Of a DNA stretch of 64,000 bases, positions 8,131 through 17,058 are shown one piece after another. How positions within the stretch are numbered: position 1 is the stretch's first letter; every line of letters begins with the position of its first letter. The notes below the pieces were generated by a model, which did not search any database, was not told where the DNA came from, and saw nothing but the letters and a program-made list of their open reading frames with translations. The stretch is taken from contig CAZTXG010000003.1 in the NCBI GenBank assembly GCA_964617335.1, forward strand, positions 27,858 through 91,857, written 5' to 3'. This stretch comes from UBA2658 sp964617335. Its GTDB lineage: Bacteria > Bacillota > Clostridia > Oscillospirales > Oscillospiraceae. Both the position numbers and the translations under genes were made by a program.

Positions 8131-9393
8131 CTATGCTCCCTTACGGTATACAAGAGGCGAAGTGCCGTTATTTATGCAATCGGCAGTAATAACGACTTTT
8201 GTAATGCTCTCATCAGAGGGCACCTCATACATAATATCGGTCATTATACTTTCTGTTACACTGCGCAGGCCTCGGGCGCCGATTTCCATGTCCACAGCCC
8301 TATCGGCAATTGCGGCCAAAGCCTCGTCCTCAAATATAAGCTCAACATCGTCATAGCTTAAAAGAGAGCTGTATTGCTTTGTCAAGGCGTTTTTTGGCTC
8401 CAGAAGAATACGGATTAAATCCTCTTTCTTAAGGGCATTTAAGGGGGCTATAACGGGCAGACGGCCGATTAGCTCGGGGATAATCCCAAACTTAAGCAAA
8501 TCATGAGGCTGAACTTCTTGTATAATAGCACTTTTGTCTTCGTCTTTTTTACTTCTTATTTCCGCGCCGAAGCCCATGCTTTTACGGTCAAGACGGTTTT
8601 CAATTATTTTTTCAATGCCGTCAAAAGCACCGCCGCAGATAAAGAGAATATCTGTTGTGTCAAGCTTTATAAATTCCTGATGGGGGTGCTTTCGGCCGCC
8701 CTGGGGAGGAACGTTTGCAACGGTTCCCTCAAGAATTTTTAAAAGCGCCTGCTGGACACCTTCTCCTGAAACGTCACGGGTTATTGAGGTGTTTTCGCTT
8801 TTGCGTGATATTTTATCCATTTCATCAATATAGATTATGCCGCGCTCGGCTTTTTCAACATCAAAATCCGCCGCCTGTAAAAGGCGCAGCAGAATATTTT
8901 CCACATCCTCACCAACATAGCCGGCCTCTGTAAGGGTGGTGGCATCTGCAATGGCAAAGGGAACGTCCAAAACCTTTGCCATAGTTTGGGCAAAAAGAGT
9001 TTTACCGCTTCCCGTGGGGCCAATAAGGAGGATGTTGCTTTTTTGAAGCTCCACATCATTGCATTTACCATAAAGCACACGTTTATAATGATTGTATACA
9101 GCGACGGAAAGGGTGACCTTAGCTTTTTCTTGGCCGATAATATAGTCGTCAAGAACCTTTTTGATATCAGCCGGTTTTGGAAGGCTTCCCGGCTCCAGAC
9201 CTAAGTCCGTGCAGCAGGCTTCAAGCTTGCTTTCTTTTTCTGGGTCATACATATCGTCAACAATACTCATACACAAACGCACGCATTCGTCACAAATATA
9301 AGAGCCGTTTCCAGCAATCATTCTATCAACAAGAGGCTGGGGCTTGCCGCAGAAACTGCAACGAATATTTTCATTTTCATCAAACTTTGCCAT
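8131..9393 (-). CDS. clpX: ATP-dependent Clp protease ATP-binding subunit ClpX
   Basis: AAA+ unfoldase that feeds substrates to ClpP. 420 aa. An N-terminal C4 zinc-binding domain is present (Cys12, Cys15, Cys34, Cys37), Walker A GPTGSGKT at 125-132, Walker B IIYIDEMDKI, and the IGF-type ClpP-binding loop region lies near FGAEIRSK. SD GAGGA sits before the ATG. It lies 31 bp downstream of clpP, and tig-clpP-clpX is the standard order. Confidence 0.97.
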   Translation of the reverse strand: MAKFDENENIRCSFCGKPQPLVDRMIAGNGSYICDECVRLCMSIVDDMYDPEKESKLEACCTDLGLEPGSLPKPADIKKVLDDYIIGQEKAKVTLSVAVYNHYKRVLYGKCNDVELQKSNILLIGPTGSGKTLFAQTMAKVLDVPFAIADATTLTEAGYVGEDVENILLRLLQAADFDVEKAERGIIYIDEMDKISRKSENTSITRDVSGEGVQQALLKILEGTVANVPPQGGRKHPHQEFIKLDTTDILFICGGAFDGIEKIIENRLDRKSMGFGAEIRSKKDEDKSAIIQEVQPHDLLKFGIIPELIGRLPVIAPLNALKKEDLIRILLEPKNALTKQYSSLLSYDDVELIFEDEALAAIADRAVDMEIGARGLRSVTESIMTDIMYEVPSDESITKVVITADCINNGTSPLVYRKGA

Positions 9394-9424
9394 ATTAGTC
9401 CTCTAATTATCGAACATTATTATT

Positions 9425-10009
9425 TTACATACGCTTATAAAAAACCTTGTCGATAAGGCCGTATTCTTTGGCTTCCTCAGCGGTCATAAAGTTGTCACGC
9501 TCGCAGTCTGCCGCAACTTGCTCATAGGACTTACCGGTGTTTTCAGCAAGCATTCTGTTAAGCTTTTCCTTCATTTTAAGGATGCGCTTTGCCTGAATTT
9601 CAATGTCTGTTGCCTGACCCTGACTGCCGCCGGAGGGCTGATGAATCATAATTTCGGCATTGGGCAGGGCTATTCTTTTACCCTTGGCGCCGCTGGACAG
9701 AAGGAAGGCGCCCATAGAAGCGGCAAGGCCTATGCAGATGGTGGAAACATCGGGCTTTATATATTGCATGGTGTCATATATAGCCATGCCCGAGGTGATG
9801 CTTCCGCCGGGGCTGTTAATGTAAAACTGAATGTCTTTATCCGGATCTTGGGCCTCAAGATACAGAAGCTGGGCAACAATCAGGCTTGCCGTTGTATCGT
9901 TTACATCTTCAGAAAGCATAACAATACGGTCATTTAAAAGTCTTGAAAAAATATCGTATGAACGCTCTCCTCTAGAGGTCTGCTCTACTACATAAGGTAC
10001 TAAACTCAT
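9425..10009 (-). CDS. clpP: ATP-dependent Clp protease proteolytic subunit ClpP
   Basis: Serine protease subunit forming the 14-mer degradation chamber with ClpX/ClpC. From the ATG at 10009 (AAAGGAG upstream) the protein is 194 aa, with Ser98 in GLAASMGAFLL, His123 in IMIHQPSGG and an Asp in the DRDxFM-like ERDNFMTAEEA block, at the family's usual positions. A longer frame starting at 10048 lacks a ribosome site. N-terminal MSLVPYVVEQTSRGERSYDI is the axial-loop region typical of the mature enzyme. Confidence 0.97.
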   Translation of the reverse strand: MSLVPYVVEQTSRGERSYDIFSRLLNDRIVMLSEDVNDTTASLIVAQLLYLEAQDPDKDIQFYINSPGGSITSGMAIYDTMQYIKPDVSTICIGLAASMGAFLLSSGAKGKRIALPNAEIMIHQPSGGSQGQATDIEIQAKRILKMKEKLNRMLAENTGKSYEQVAADCERDNFMTAEEAKEYGLIDKVFYKRM

Positions 10010-10113
10010 GGTATATTCTCCTTTCACAAACGGTTTCTTCAAAAGCACATCTGAAGAACATGGAAATAGTGCTTATATCGGAAGACCTTGGGATTAAAAT
10101 GGATGCAGAGATT

Positions 10114-11418
10114 TTACTCTGCAGCCTCGGTTTCTTCAGTGGGCGCAAGGGCAACAGCGGATTCCATAATAATGTCATTCGCCTTCTTTTTGCGCATATC
10201 ATCAATCATGGAAGCTACAGGCACGGCTGCTTTAATCTGCTCAACGCTTACAGAATAAGATTCGGCAATACCCTTTATAGACTCTTCAAGCTCCTCGTCG
10301 GAAACCTGAATATCTTCCGCCTCAGCAATGGCGGCCAGAAGCAGGTCTGTTTTAAGCTGAGCTTCGGCCTGGGGGCGAATAATGTTTTGGAAGGACACAG
10401 GGTCCATTCCGGATAGACGCATATACTCCTCAAGGCGCATACCCTGATTCATAAGACTGCGGTCGTATTCATTCATTATGGAATACATACGCTCTTCTAT
10501 CATGGCTTCGGGCAAATCGCAGGTCATGTTTTCCGTGGCCTTAGTCATAACCTTAACGCCGAAGTCCTCATCAACAGCCTTTGTGCGCTGGGTTACAAGT
10601 TCATCCATGATGACTTTTTTGTATTCGTCAAGGGTGTCAAATTCAGAAACATCCTTAGCAAACTCGTCGTCAAGCTCCGGAAGCTCCGTTTCGATAACCT
10701 CATGAACCTTTACTTTAAATACAACAGCCTTACCGGCAAGATTTTCGTGGTAATCCTCGGGGAAGGTGATGTTTATATCTCTTTCGTCTCCGGCCTTCAT
10801 GCCTATCATCTGGTCTTCAAAGCCGGGTACAAAGGTGTTTGAGCCAAGCTCAAGGCGCTGGTTTTCGTTTTGACCGCCGTCAAAACGCTCGCCGTCAAGG
10901 TAGCCGTCATAATCGAGAACTACGGTGTCGCCGGAAACGGCCTCACGCTCAACGGAAGTTTGACGGCCGTTACGCTTGCGCATTTCCTCAAGATACTTAT
11001 CCACATCAAGATCAGTTATATTTATTTCAAGTTTTTCAGCTTCTATGCCTTTATACTGACCAAGGCTAACCTCGGGATAGGCGGCAACGCTGAAAGAAAG
11101 CTCCAAAGCCTTTTCATCGGAAATGTCGGCATTTGTGATTTCAGGACGGCCGACGGTTTTCAGCTCTTCGGTGGTGACGGCGTATTCGAAGGCCTTAGGG
11201 CCGATATCTTCAATGGCATCGTCATAAAAGATATTTGCACCGTACATTCCCTCAATAACCATTCTGGGGGCCTTGCCCTTACGGAAGCCGGGGACGGCAA
11301 TGTTCTTTCTATTTTTAAGGTAAGCGCCGGAGAGAGATTCTTCAAATTCCTCAGTGCTTACCTCTACCTGAAAGGTGATAGTTTTGTTGTCCGGTCTTTC
11401 TACATTTTTGACAATCAT
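10114..11418 (-). CDS. tig: Trigger factor
   Basis: Ribosome-bound chaperone and peptidyl-prolyl isomerase. 434 aa. The ribosome-binding signature GFRKGKAPR lies near residue 45, the FKBP-type PPIase domain (TVVLDYDGYLDGERFDGG) about 155-245, and a long helical C-terminal arm follows. An AGGAGG is well placed before the ATG. It heads a tig-clpP-clpX cluster with a clear promoter upstream. A short low-complexity acidic tail ends the protein. Confidence 0.96.
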   Translation of the reverse strand: MIVKNVERPDNKTITFQVEVSTEEFEESLSGAYLKNRKNIAVPGFRKGKAPRMVIEGMYGANIFYDDAIEDIGPKAFEYAVTTEELKTVGRPEITNADISDEKALELSFSVAAYPEVSLGQYKGIEAEKLEINITDLDVDKYLEEMRKRNGRQTSVEREAVSGDTVVLDYDGYLDGERFDGGQNENQRLELGSNTFVPGFEDQMIGMKAGDERDINITFPEDYHENLAGKAVVFKVKVHEVIETELPELDDEFAKDVSEFDTLDEYKKVIMDELVTQRTKAVDEDFGVKVMTKATENMTCDLPEAMIEERMYSIMNEYDRSLMNQGMRLEEYMRLSGMDPVSFQNIIRPQAEAQLKTDLLLAAIAEAEDIQVSDEELEESIKGIAESYSVSVEQIKAAVPVASMIDDMRKKKANDIIMESAVALAPTEETEAAE

Positions 11419-11484
11419 GGGGTTTTCCTCCTACATTTACATCGGCAATCATAATTAGCTGATGATACAAATTACATAAACAGC

Positions 11485-11513
11485 ATTGTAGCAGATGTTA
11501 ATATTAATTGCAA
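11485..11513 (-). promoter_or_regulatory. Promoter of tig
   Basis: Minus-strand TTGCAA, 17-base spacer, TACAAT. The -35 box is the TTGCAA variant seen at several promoters in this window. The transcript would start about 60 bases before the tig ATG. Confidence 0.7.
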
Positions 11514-11539
11514 ACATTTTTTATTAACTTTTAACAAAC

Positions 11540-12235
11540 TTACGAGGCCTTTAAAAGCAATGGACTAAAGTCAAGGTAATCCGCCGATACCATTTTGTGG
11601 ACAGTGCCTTTTAAGCTGCCTTCAAAAACAGCTTTTAGTCCTTTACCGTGTATATGGCCGGCACAGCAGCATAAAGCCTTATATTCTTCAAGCATATCAA
11701 GTATTTCGGGGCAGGAATATTCACCGTATTTCGGCGGATAGTGCAAGAACACATATTTGTCGCAGTCACCGGCGGCTTTAAGGGAGGTTTCAAGGCGCAA
11801 AAGCTCACGGTTTAATATTTTCCTGTCGTGGGCAGAGCCGGTTTCCTCCTCAAAAAACCAGCCTCTAGTGCCGCAGACGGCGGTTTCTTCGTCATAAAAA
11901 AAACAATTGTTATTGAGGATGTCTATGCTGCTTATGCCATGCTCATTAAAAAAGTTTTTCATCTTTGTAGCCGTTGTCCACCAGTAGTCGTGATTGCCCT
12001 TTAAAATAATTTTTCTTCCCGGAAAGCTGTCTATAAGAAGAAAATCCTCCAAAGCGCCATTTAAGTCCATACCCCAGCTGGAATCCCCGCAGATAACGGT
12101 TACATCCTCCGGTGAAAGCTTTGAAAAAGCAAGCTTGAGCTTTTCCGTATGGTTTTCCCAGACGGAACCAAAGATATCCATAGGCTTATTTGATGTTTCT
12201 GAAAGATGAAGATCTCCTATTGCATAAAGTGACAT
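11540..12235 (-). CDS. Metallophosphoesterase (calcineurin-like)
   Basis: Cytoplasmic binuclear-metal phosphoesterase, 231 aa. Metal-site motifs are GDLHLS near the N-terminus (family GDxHx), GDSSWGMDLN, GNHDYWW and FLHYPP, and a late GHIHGKG; together these make the complete calcineurin-like ligand set. The substrate is unknown; similar proteins are often annotated only as predicted phosphohydrolases. I start it at ATG 12235 (GGAG 8 bases upstream), where the family's beta strand begins; the frame extends upstream to 12412 without a ribosome site. It is convergent with nothing and divergent from the small DUF1540 gene. Confidence 0.85.
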   Translation of the reverse strand: MSLYAIGDLHLSETSNKPMDIFGSVWENHTEKLKLAFSKLSPEDVTVICGDSSWGMDLNGALEDFLLIDSFPGRKIILKGNHDYWWTTATKMKNFFNEHGISSIDILNNNCFFYDEETAVCGTRGWFFEEETGSAHDRKILNRELLRLETSLKAAGDCDKYVFLHYPPKYGEYSCPEILDMLEEYKALCCCAGHIHGKGLKAVFEGSLKGTVHKMVSADYLDFSPLLLKAS

Positions 12236-12344
12236 AGCTTTGACTCCAGAATAAAAAACTTGAATTTGATGATAATACATAAAGCGGGGATGTGTTATTA
12301 TGCTTTTCTCCGTATGGAAAACTAAAAATATTTGGAGGTAAATT

Positions 12345-12533
12345 ATGCACAATAATAAACAGACAAACAGGGACTGCCTTGACGGGGTAAGATGTTCCGT
12401 TACAAGCTGCATTTACAACTGCCACGGCAACAATTGCGAGGCAAAGAACATTAAGGTTGCAAGCGAAAACGCTGAAATGAAAATGGATACCTTCTGTTCA
12501 ACCTTCTCCCCTAAAAACGGTGAAATGCACTAA
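12345..12533 (+). CDS. Small cysteine-rich DUF1540 protein
   Basis: 62 aa protein preceded by TTTGGAGGT, 5-6 bases before its ATG. The spacing of six cysteines (CLDGVRCSVTSCIYNCHGNNCEA, then CSTF) matches the DUF1540 domain, found as one or two copies in small Clostridia and Bacillus proteins; the cysteines probably bind a metal. Function is unknown. It is an isolated plus-strand gene between two minus-strand genes, with its stop only 44 bp from the thrC stop. A GC-rich hairpin (GTGGGGC/GCCCCGC type, about 12541-12559) lies between the two stops but lacks a T-tract. Confidence 0.82.
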   Translation: MHNNKQTNRDCLDGVRCSVTSCIYNCHGNNCEAKNIKVASENAEMKMDTFCSTFSPKNGEMH

Positions 12534-12577
12534 CAAGGCGCGCGGGGCAAAAGCCCCACGCTACATAAGTCTTGCAT

Positions 12578-14056
12578 TTAGGCAAGAAAATCGAAAACCG
12601 CCTTAGACATATCCCCTTTTGCGATACAATCGGAAAAGCGGGGATTTTTGCCCTCAAGAGCCCGAAGGGGCAGGGGCGCCTTTGTGCCGGAGGCATCTTC
12701 CAAGGCCTTTATAAGCTTTGCGCCGGATATATCGGTCTTATGATCTAAAGACTCCAAAACGCTGTCAGAAAACTTATAAGGACTTGCAGTGGAAACAATG
12801 ACTGTGGGGAAGCTTTCGCCCTTTTCCTTCCGCAGCTTTTCCAAAACCACAAAGGCATCTGCCGTGTGGGTATCCATAAGATAGCCCTCTGTGTCAAAAA
12901 CTATTTTGATGCAGAGCTTTGCCTCCTCGTCGGTGGCAAAGCCGCAGTCAAAATCGGCGGCGATTTCAGAGAGAACCTTTTCCCCCACCTCATATTTTCC
13001 TGCGGACTTAAGTTCCTCCATCCAGCCTTTTACCGACTTATCGTCAGACAGCATATAAAGAAGTCTTTCAAGGTTGGAGGAAACCAAAATGTCCATAGAG
13101 GGTGAAATTGTAGTGAAAAACTTGCGGTTACGGTCGTAAACTCCGGTTTTTATAAAGTCTGTCAGGACATTGTTGCTATTTGAAGCGCAAATGAGCCGGC
13201 GCACAGGAAGCCCCATTTTTTTGGCATACCAGCCGGCGAGGATATCTCCGAAGTTTCCGGTGGGAACGCAAAAGTCAATTTCGTCACCCATTTTGATTCT
13301 GCCCGAATTTACATAGTCACAGTATGAAGAAAAATAATAAACTATCTGCGGCAAAAGTCTGCCCCAGTTTATAGAGTTTGCCGAAGAGAGGAAAATACCC
13401 TTTTCGTTAAGTTTTTCGGCAAAGTCCCTATCTCCGAAAATTTCTTTTACACCTGTCTGGGCATCGTCAAAATTGCCCTCAACCGCACAGACATGAACGT
13501 TTTCCCCACGCTGGGTGGTCATTTGCAGCTTTTGCACATCTGAAACACCATCTCGGGGATAAAAAACCACAATAGAGGTTCCCGAAACATCGGCAAAGCC
13601 CTCTAAGGCTGCCTTACCCGTGTCTCCGGAGGTGGCAACAAGTATGCAGACTTTGCGCTGCTCTCCAATCTTTTTAAGAGAGGCAGTCAGCAAAAGGGGC
13701 AGCATTTGCAAGGCCATATCTTTAAAGGCGCAGGTAGGCCCGTGCCAAAGCTCTAAAAGACCTGTGGAATCGTTTAAAAAGCGAGTGGGTGCGATGCTTT
13801 CATCATCATAGTTTTCGGAGTAGGCCTGTTTAACAAAGCCTAATAGCTCCTCTTTTGAAAACTCGTCTAAAAACTTTCCCATTATAAACACAGCCCTGTC
13901 ACGGTAGTGCATTTTTAAAAGGCTTTCAAGCTCTGTCTGTTCCAAAAGGGGAATACTTTCAGGAAGAAACAGCCCGCCCTCGGCGGAAAGTCCCTGGGCT
14001 ATGGCCTCGGCGGCGGAAACGGATTTTTCTTTATCTCTTGTGCTTAAGTATTTCAT
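12578..14056 (-). CDS. thrC: Threonine synthase
   Basis: PLP enzyme converting O-phospho-L-homoserine to L-threonine. 492 aa, the long (type with N-terminal extension, as in yeast and E. coli) form. The start MKYLSTRDKEKSVSAAEAIAQGLSAEGGLFLPE is characteristic; the PLP lysine is in GPTCAFKDMALQ near residue 112, and the phosphate-binding loop is in VATSGDTGKAA. SD AAGGAG precedes the ATG. It lies 11 bp after yraN and is the last gene of the rplS-lepB-rbgA-rnhB-yraN-thrC minus-strand run. No T-box or leader was seen directly in front of it. Confidence 0.95.
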   Translation of the reverse strand: MKYLSTRDKEKSVSAAEAIAQGLSAEGGLFLPESIPLLEQTELESLLKMHYRDRAVFIMGKFLDEFSKEELLGFVKQAYSENYDDESIAPTRFLNDSTGLLELWHGPTCAFKDMALQMLPLLLTASLKKIGEQRKVCILVATSGDTGKAALEGFADVSGTSIVVFYPRDGVSDVQKLQMTTQRGENVHVCAVEGNFDDAQTGVKEIFGDRDFAEKLNEKGIFLSSANSINWGRLLPQIVYYFSSYCDYVNSGRIKMGDEIDFCVPTGNFGDILAGWYAKKMGLPVRRLICASNSNNVLTDFIKTGVYDRNRKFFTTISPSMDILVSSNLERLLYMLSDDKSVKGWMEELKSAGKYEVGEKVLSEIAADFDCGFATDEEAKLCIKIVFDTEGYLMDTHTADAFVVLEKLRKEKGESFPTVIVSTASPYKFSDSVLESLDHKTDISGAKLIKALEDASGTKAPLPLRALEGKNPRFSDCIAKGDMSKAVFDFLA

Positions 14057-14067
14057 ATCGGCACTCC

Positions 14068-14430
14068 TTATTCAAAGGCGTTTTCTATATGGTTTATGTC
14101 CACCAAAGGAGATTTTATCCCCTGAGGCGCATAAATTTCGATTACATCAAAGCGCGGCTGAAGCTTCGTATCGTTTTGGGAAAGCCATAGGGAAGCGGTT
14201 GTTTTTATTTTTTCCTGCTTTGAGTGATTTACATACTCACGGGCAAGGGCAAAGCTTTTGGATTTGCGAAGCTTTACCTCGGCAAAAACTATATATTTTT
14301 TGTTTTCGGCGATAAGGTCAATTTCCCCCATACGGCAGGAATAGTTCATGCCTATAATTTTAAAGCCCTTGGACTTCAAGTAATTTGCCGCCCTCTGCTC
14401 GCCCCAGCGGCCTAAAAGACGCTTTTCCAC
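14068..14430 (-). CDS. yraN: UPF0102 (YraN) family protein, predicted endonuclease fold
   Basis: 120 aa, small protein with a restriction-endonuclease-like fold: GRWGEQRAANYLKSKGFKI, then MGEIDLIAENKKYIVFAEVKLRK (catalytic-type D...EVK). Its biological role is not established; archaeal and bacterial relatives are suspected to be Holliday-junction-like or processing nucleases. The start is GTG at 14430 with GGAGG upstream, overlapping the rnhB stop (TAGTG). This rnhB-yraN coupling is widespread. Confidence 0.9.
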   Translation of the reverse strand: MEKRLLGRWGEQRAANYLKSKGFKIIGMNYSCRMGEIDLIAENKKYIVFAEVKLRKSKSFALAREYVNHSKQEKIKTTASLWLSQNDTKLQPRFDVIEIYAPQGIKSPLVDINHIENAFE

Positions 14431-15047
14431 TAGTTATCCTCCCCGTGCAGGCCTTTTTTGAGAAAGGAGGGCCTGTGTATGGGACAAAGCCCATGCTCAC
14501 GAAGGGCCTTATAGTGCATTGCCGTGCCATAGCCCTTGTGCTGTGAAAAGCCGTATTGGGGATAGGTTTCATCATAAGAAATCATAAGCCTGTCTCGTGA
14601 AACCTTCGCTAAAACGGAGGCTGCGGCAATGCTTGCGCATTTTCCGTCTCCGCCGGTAACACAGCGGTTTTCGTGCTTTATCCCCGTGCTGCGGTTGCCG
14701 TCTATAAGACAGAGCTTGGGGCTTATTTTAAGCCCTTTTATGGCTCGGTTCATGGCAAGATAAGTGGCGCCCAGAATGTTCAAGCGCTCAATTTCTTCAA
14801 CATCCGCAAAGGCCACCGAAAAAGAAAGAGCATTTTCGCAAATTATATTAAAAAGGCTGTCCCTTCGTTTGGCGCTAAGCTTTTTGGAGTCGTTTAGACC
14901 CTCGGGCAAAAAGCCTTGGGGCAAAATAACCGCCGCCGCGCAGACGGGGCCTGCAAGGGGCCCTCTGCCTGCTTCGTCCACTCCGCAAAGGGGGAAAAGG
15001 CCGCTTTTTATAATTTCGTTTTCAATTTCCCATAAGTCAATATCCAT
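14430..15047 (-). CDS. rnhB: Ribonuclease HII
   Basis: Cleaves RNA in RNA/DNA hybrids and misincorporated ribonucleotides. About 205 aa. Catalytic acids are in CGVDEAGRGPLAGPV (the DEAGRG signature), in LIDGNR (second Asp) and the KVSRDRLM block. I choose the ATG at 15047; a TTG at 15059 in the same frame would add four residues, and the ribosome site is weak for both (GGTG). It sits 24 bp after rbgA and overlaps yraN. Confidence 0.94.
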   Translation of the reverse strand: MDIDLWEIENEIIKSGLFPLCGVDEAGRGPLAGPVCAAAVILPQGFLPEGLNDSKKLSAKRRDSLFNIICENALSFSVAFADVEEIERLNILGATYLAMNRAIKGLKISPKLCLIDGNRSTGIKHENRCVTGGDGKCASIAAASVLAKVSRDRLMISYDETYPQYGFSQHKGYGTAMHYKALREHGLCPIHRPSFLKKGLHGEDN

Positions 15048-15071
15048 ACAAGACACCAATCAAAAGCTTTA

Positions 15072-15941
15072 TTATACAAAATCAGATGGGCGCTCTAAAC
15101 TTATGCGGCCAAGCTTGCCCCCTCGGAATTCGTCCAGCAAAACTGCCGCCATGCGCTCTAAGTCGTATTCACCGCCGGATATAAGAAAACCACGCTTTCT
15201 TGCGGCCGTTTCTAAAAGCTCCAAGCCTGTGGCAGAAGGCTCCGGTGTGAATTTATAGCGGCTTGTTATACTTTCGGGATAAAGCTCTCTCAGCCTTACC
15301 ATAAGGTTTGCGCAAAGAAGCTCCCTGTCGATTACTTCGTCACGAACGGCGCCTGTGAAAGCAAGGTTCTCCCCTACTGTCTGGCTGTCAAAACGGGGCC
15401 AAAGTATGCCCGGAGTGTCTAAAAGCTCCAAGCCTTCGTCAACAGTTATCCACTGCTTGCCGCGGGTTACCCCCGGCTTGTCCGAGGCTTTTGCCGCCTT
15501 GCGTTTTGCAACCTTGTTTATAAAGGTTGATTTTCCCACATTGGGAATGCCGAGGATTATGGCCCGCAGAGGTCTGCCCGCCTGTCCCTTTTCGGCATAG
15601 GCGGCAAGCTTTTCCTTCAAAATCCCTCGCAAAGCCTTCCCAAAACCGCCAACTCCCTTGCCGCTTTTACAGTCTGTTTCCAAAACGCTAAGGCCCTGTT
15701 CCCTAAAATATGAGCGCCATTGGGCAGTTATATTGGGGTCTGCCTGGTCAACACGGTTTAGGATAATAAGCCTTGGCTTTGTGCCGGAAAGCCTGTCTAT
15801 ATCAGGGTTTCGGCTTGAATAGGGAATCCTTCCGTCTATTATTTCACACACAGCGTCAACAAGGCGCATATTTTCCTCTATCATGCGCTCGGCCTTGGTC
15901 ATATGCCCGGGAAACCAGTTAATATTAAGCTGCTCGGACAT
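15072..15941 (-). CDS. ylqF: Ribosome biogenesis GTPase YlqF/RbgA
   Basis: Circularly permuted GTPase required for 50S maturation. 289 aa. The G motifs come in permuted order: G4 NRVDQAD near residue 60, G1 GIPNVGKST about 130-138, G2-like region with GVTRGKQW and G3 DTPGILWP about 175-180; the C-terminal ANTAR-like RNA-binding domain follows. NWFPGHMTKA at the start is diagnostic. GGGGGAG precedes the ATG. Standard neighbours rplS, lepB and rnhB. Confidence 0.95.
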   Translation of the reverse strand: MSEQLNINWFPGHMTKAERMIEENMRLVDAVCEIIDGRIPYSSRNPDIDRLSGTKPRLIILNRVDQADPNITAQWRSYFREQGLSVLETDCKSGKGVGGFGKALRGILKEKLAAYAEKGQAGRPLRAIILGIPNVGKSTFINKVAKRKAAKASDKPGVTRGKQWITVDEGLELLDTPGILWPRFDSQTVGENLAFTGAVRDEVIDRELLCANLMVRLRELYPESITSRYKFTPEPSATGLELLETAARKRGFLISGGEYDLERMAAVLLDEFRGGKLGRISLERPSDFV

Positions 15942-16017
15942 ATACTCTCCCCCTTTTTATGTGAATGTATTTTTATAAATTAAGCTGATTTATATTAAAA
16001 AAAAGTTCTGCTTAGAC

Positions 16018-16725
16018 TTAGTTAATCAATCCAAAATCGGAAATGGGAAGCAAACGCAAAAGAACCTTGCCCATAATATAGCGCTCGTCCACACAGCCGA
16101 TGACAGAATCACGGCTGTCTGTAGAATGGTTTCTGTTATCGCCCATAACAAAAACATGGTTTTCGGGAACAGTAATCTTCCCGTCAAAATCAATAGGGTT
16201 ATAGGTTGGCTCTGCCGTGTATGGCTCAGATAGGGGAAGGTCGTCTACATAGACGATTCCCGTTGTAAAGTCTATATCCACAGTCTGCCCTTCAGTGGCG
16301 ATAACACGCTTTATAATAGGCTCCTCTTGAAAGGAAAGCTTTCGCAAAACGACTATGTCTCCCTGCTTCGGCTCGAAAAACAGATTTGAAATTATAACGC
16401 TGTCTCCATCGTGGAAGCTGGGCACCATAGATGTGCCTATTATGTCTATTATACGCACAAAAAAAGCGAAAACCAAAACACAAATAAGAAGGGCCGTAAC
16501 AAGGCACTGAAGCCACTCGTAAATTTCCGAGGAAATGTTTGTTTCCCTTCCGGAAGTCTTAAGGGTCTTGGGCTTTTTTTTACCTTCGGCCTTAGCCGTG
16601 AGAGCGGCTTTTTTTGCCGCTTCTTCCTCAGCCATAAATTTTTCATAGTCAAACTGACTGGATATATCGGCCGCATCAAAAAAACTTTGCTGCTCGCCTA
16701 AGCCGCCGTCAAACTTATCTAACAA
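16018..16725 (-). CDS. lepB: Signal peptidase I
   Basis: Membrane serine protease that removes signal peptides from exported proteins. From the TTG at 16725 it is 235 aa, with catalytic Ser99 (GTSMVPSF) and Lys139 (IIKRVIA), and the late box GDNRNHSTDSR. One transmembrane segment lies about 75-91. The N-terminal ~70 residues are an unusually long, charged cytoplasmic region with Glu/Lys-rich AEEEAAKK... followed by GRETNISSE. An ATG at 16758 exists in frame but lacks a ribosome site, while AGGGAGG lies 8 bases before the TTG; hence the TTG start. Transcribed from its own promoter after the rplS terminator. Confidence 0.9.
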   Translation of the reverse strand: MLDKFDGGLGEQQSFFDAADISSQFDYEKFMAEEEAAKKAALTAKAEGKKKPKTLKTSGRETNISSEIYEWLQCLVTALLICVLVFAFFVRIIDIIGTSMVPSFHDGDSVIISNLFFEPKQGDIVVLRKLSFQEEPIIKRVIATEGQTVDIDFTTGIVYVDDLPLSEPYTAEPTYNPIDFDGKITVPENHVFVMGDNRNHSTDSRDSVIGCVDERYIMGKVLLRLLPISDFGLIN

Positions 16726-16852
16726 ATAAGGCGCCTCCCTTTTCCCAGCGCAAAACATTGCGAATTAAAAATAAAGTGTAGGGGACAAAAACAAACCGTT
16801 CCGATTTACCAGCGCTAAAGCCGCGGTTGGTGATTAATTGCCCTGAAAATAT

Positions 16853-16882
16853 ATTATACAGGAATCAGACTACTATAAACAA
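16853..16882 (-). promoter_or_regulatory. Promoter of lepB
   Basis: Minus-strand TTGTTT, 18-base spacer ending in TG, perfect TATAAT. The weak -35 is probably offset by the TG extension next to the -10. Confidence 0.6.
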
Positions 16883-16959
16883 GGCGAAAGTGTAAATTAA
16901 CTTGCAGATTTAAAGTTTTTGCAAAAAACTTAATAGAAATCAGTTTAAAAACAAGTAAA

Positions 16960-16998
16960 AACGGAACCCAGAGGCAAAGTTGCGCTCCGAGTCCCGTT
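16960..16998 (-). terminator. Intrinsic terminator after rplS
   Basis: Imperfect hairpin with arms AACGGGACTCGGAG and CTCTGGGTTCCGTT on the minus strand, followed by TTTACTTG. It lies about 60 bp past the rplS stop. Confidence 0.7.
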
Positions 16999-17058
16999 AT
17001 TAAGAGTTTTAGGACCTGCGAAAATAGCTTTATTGGAAAAGATATACTCTCCGATAAG

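Larger units (their letters stand above)
16726..17058. other. Intergenic region between lepB and rplS
   Basis: No gene is seen in these 333 bp. It holds the rplS terminator and the lepB promoter (listed separately); the promoter implies a lepB 5' leader of roughly 120 bases with short self-complementary stretches but no riboswitch I recognise. Confidence 0.7.

Noticed and set aside
12541..12559. GC-rich hairpin between the DUF1540 and thrC stops
   Set aside because: Neither strand has a T-tract, so it is not called a terminator although it may act as a weak one.
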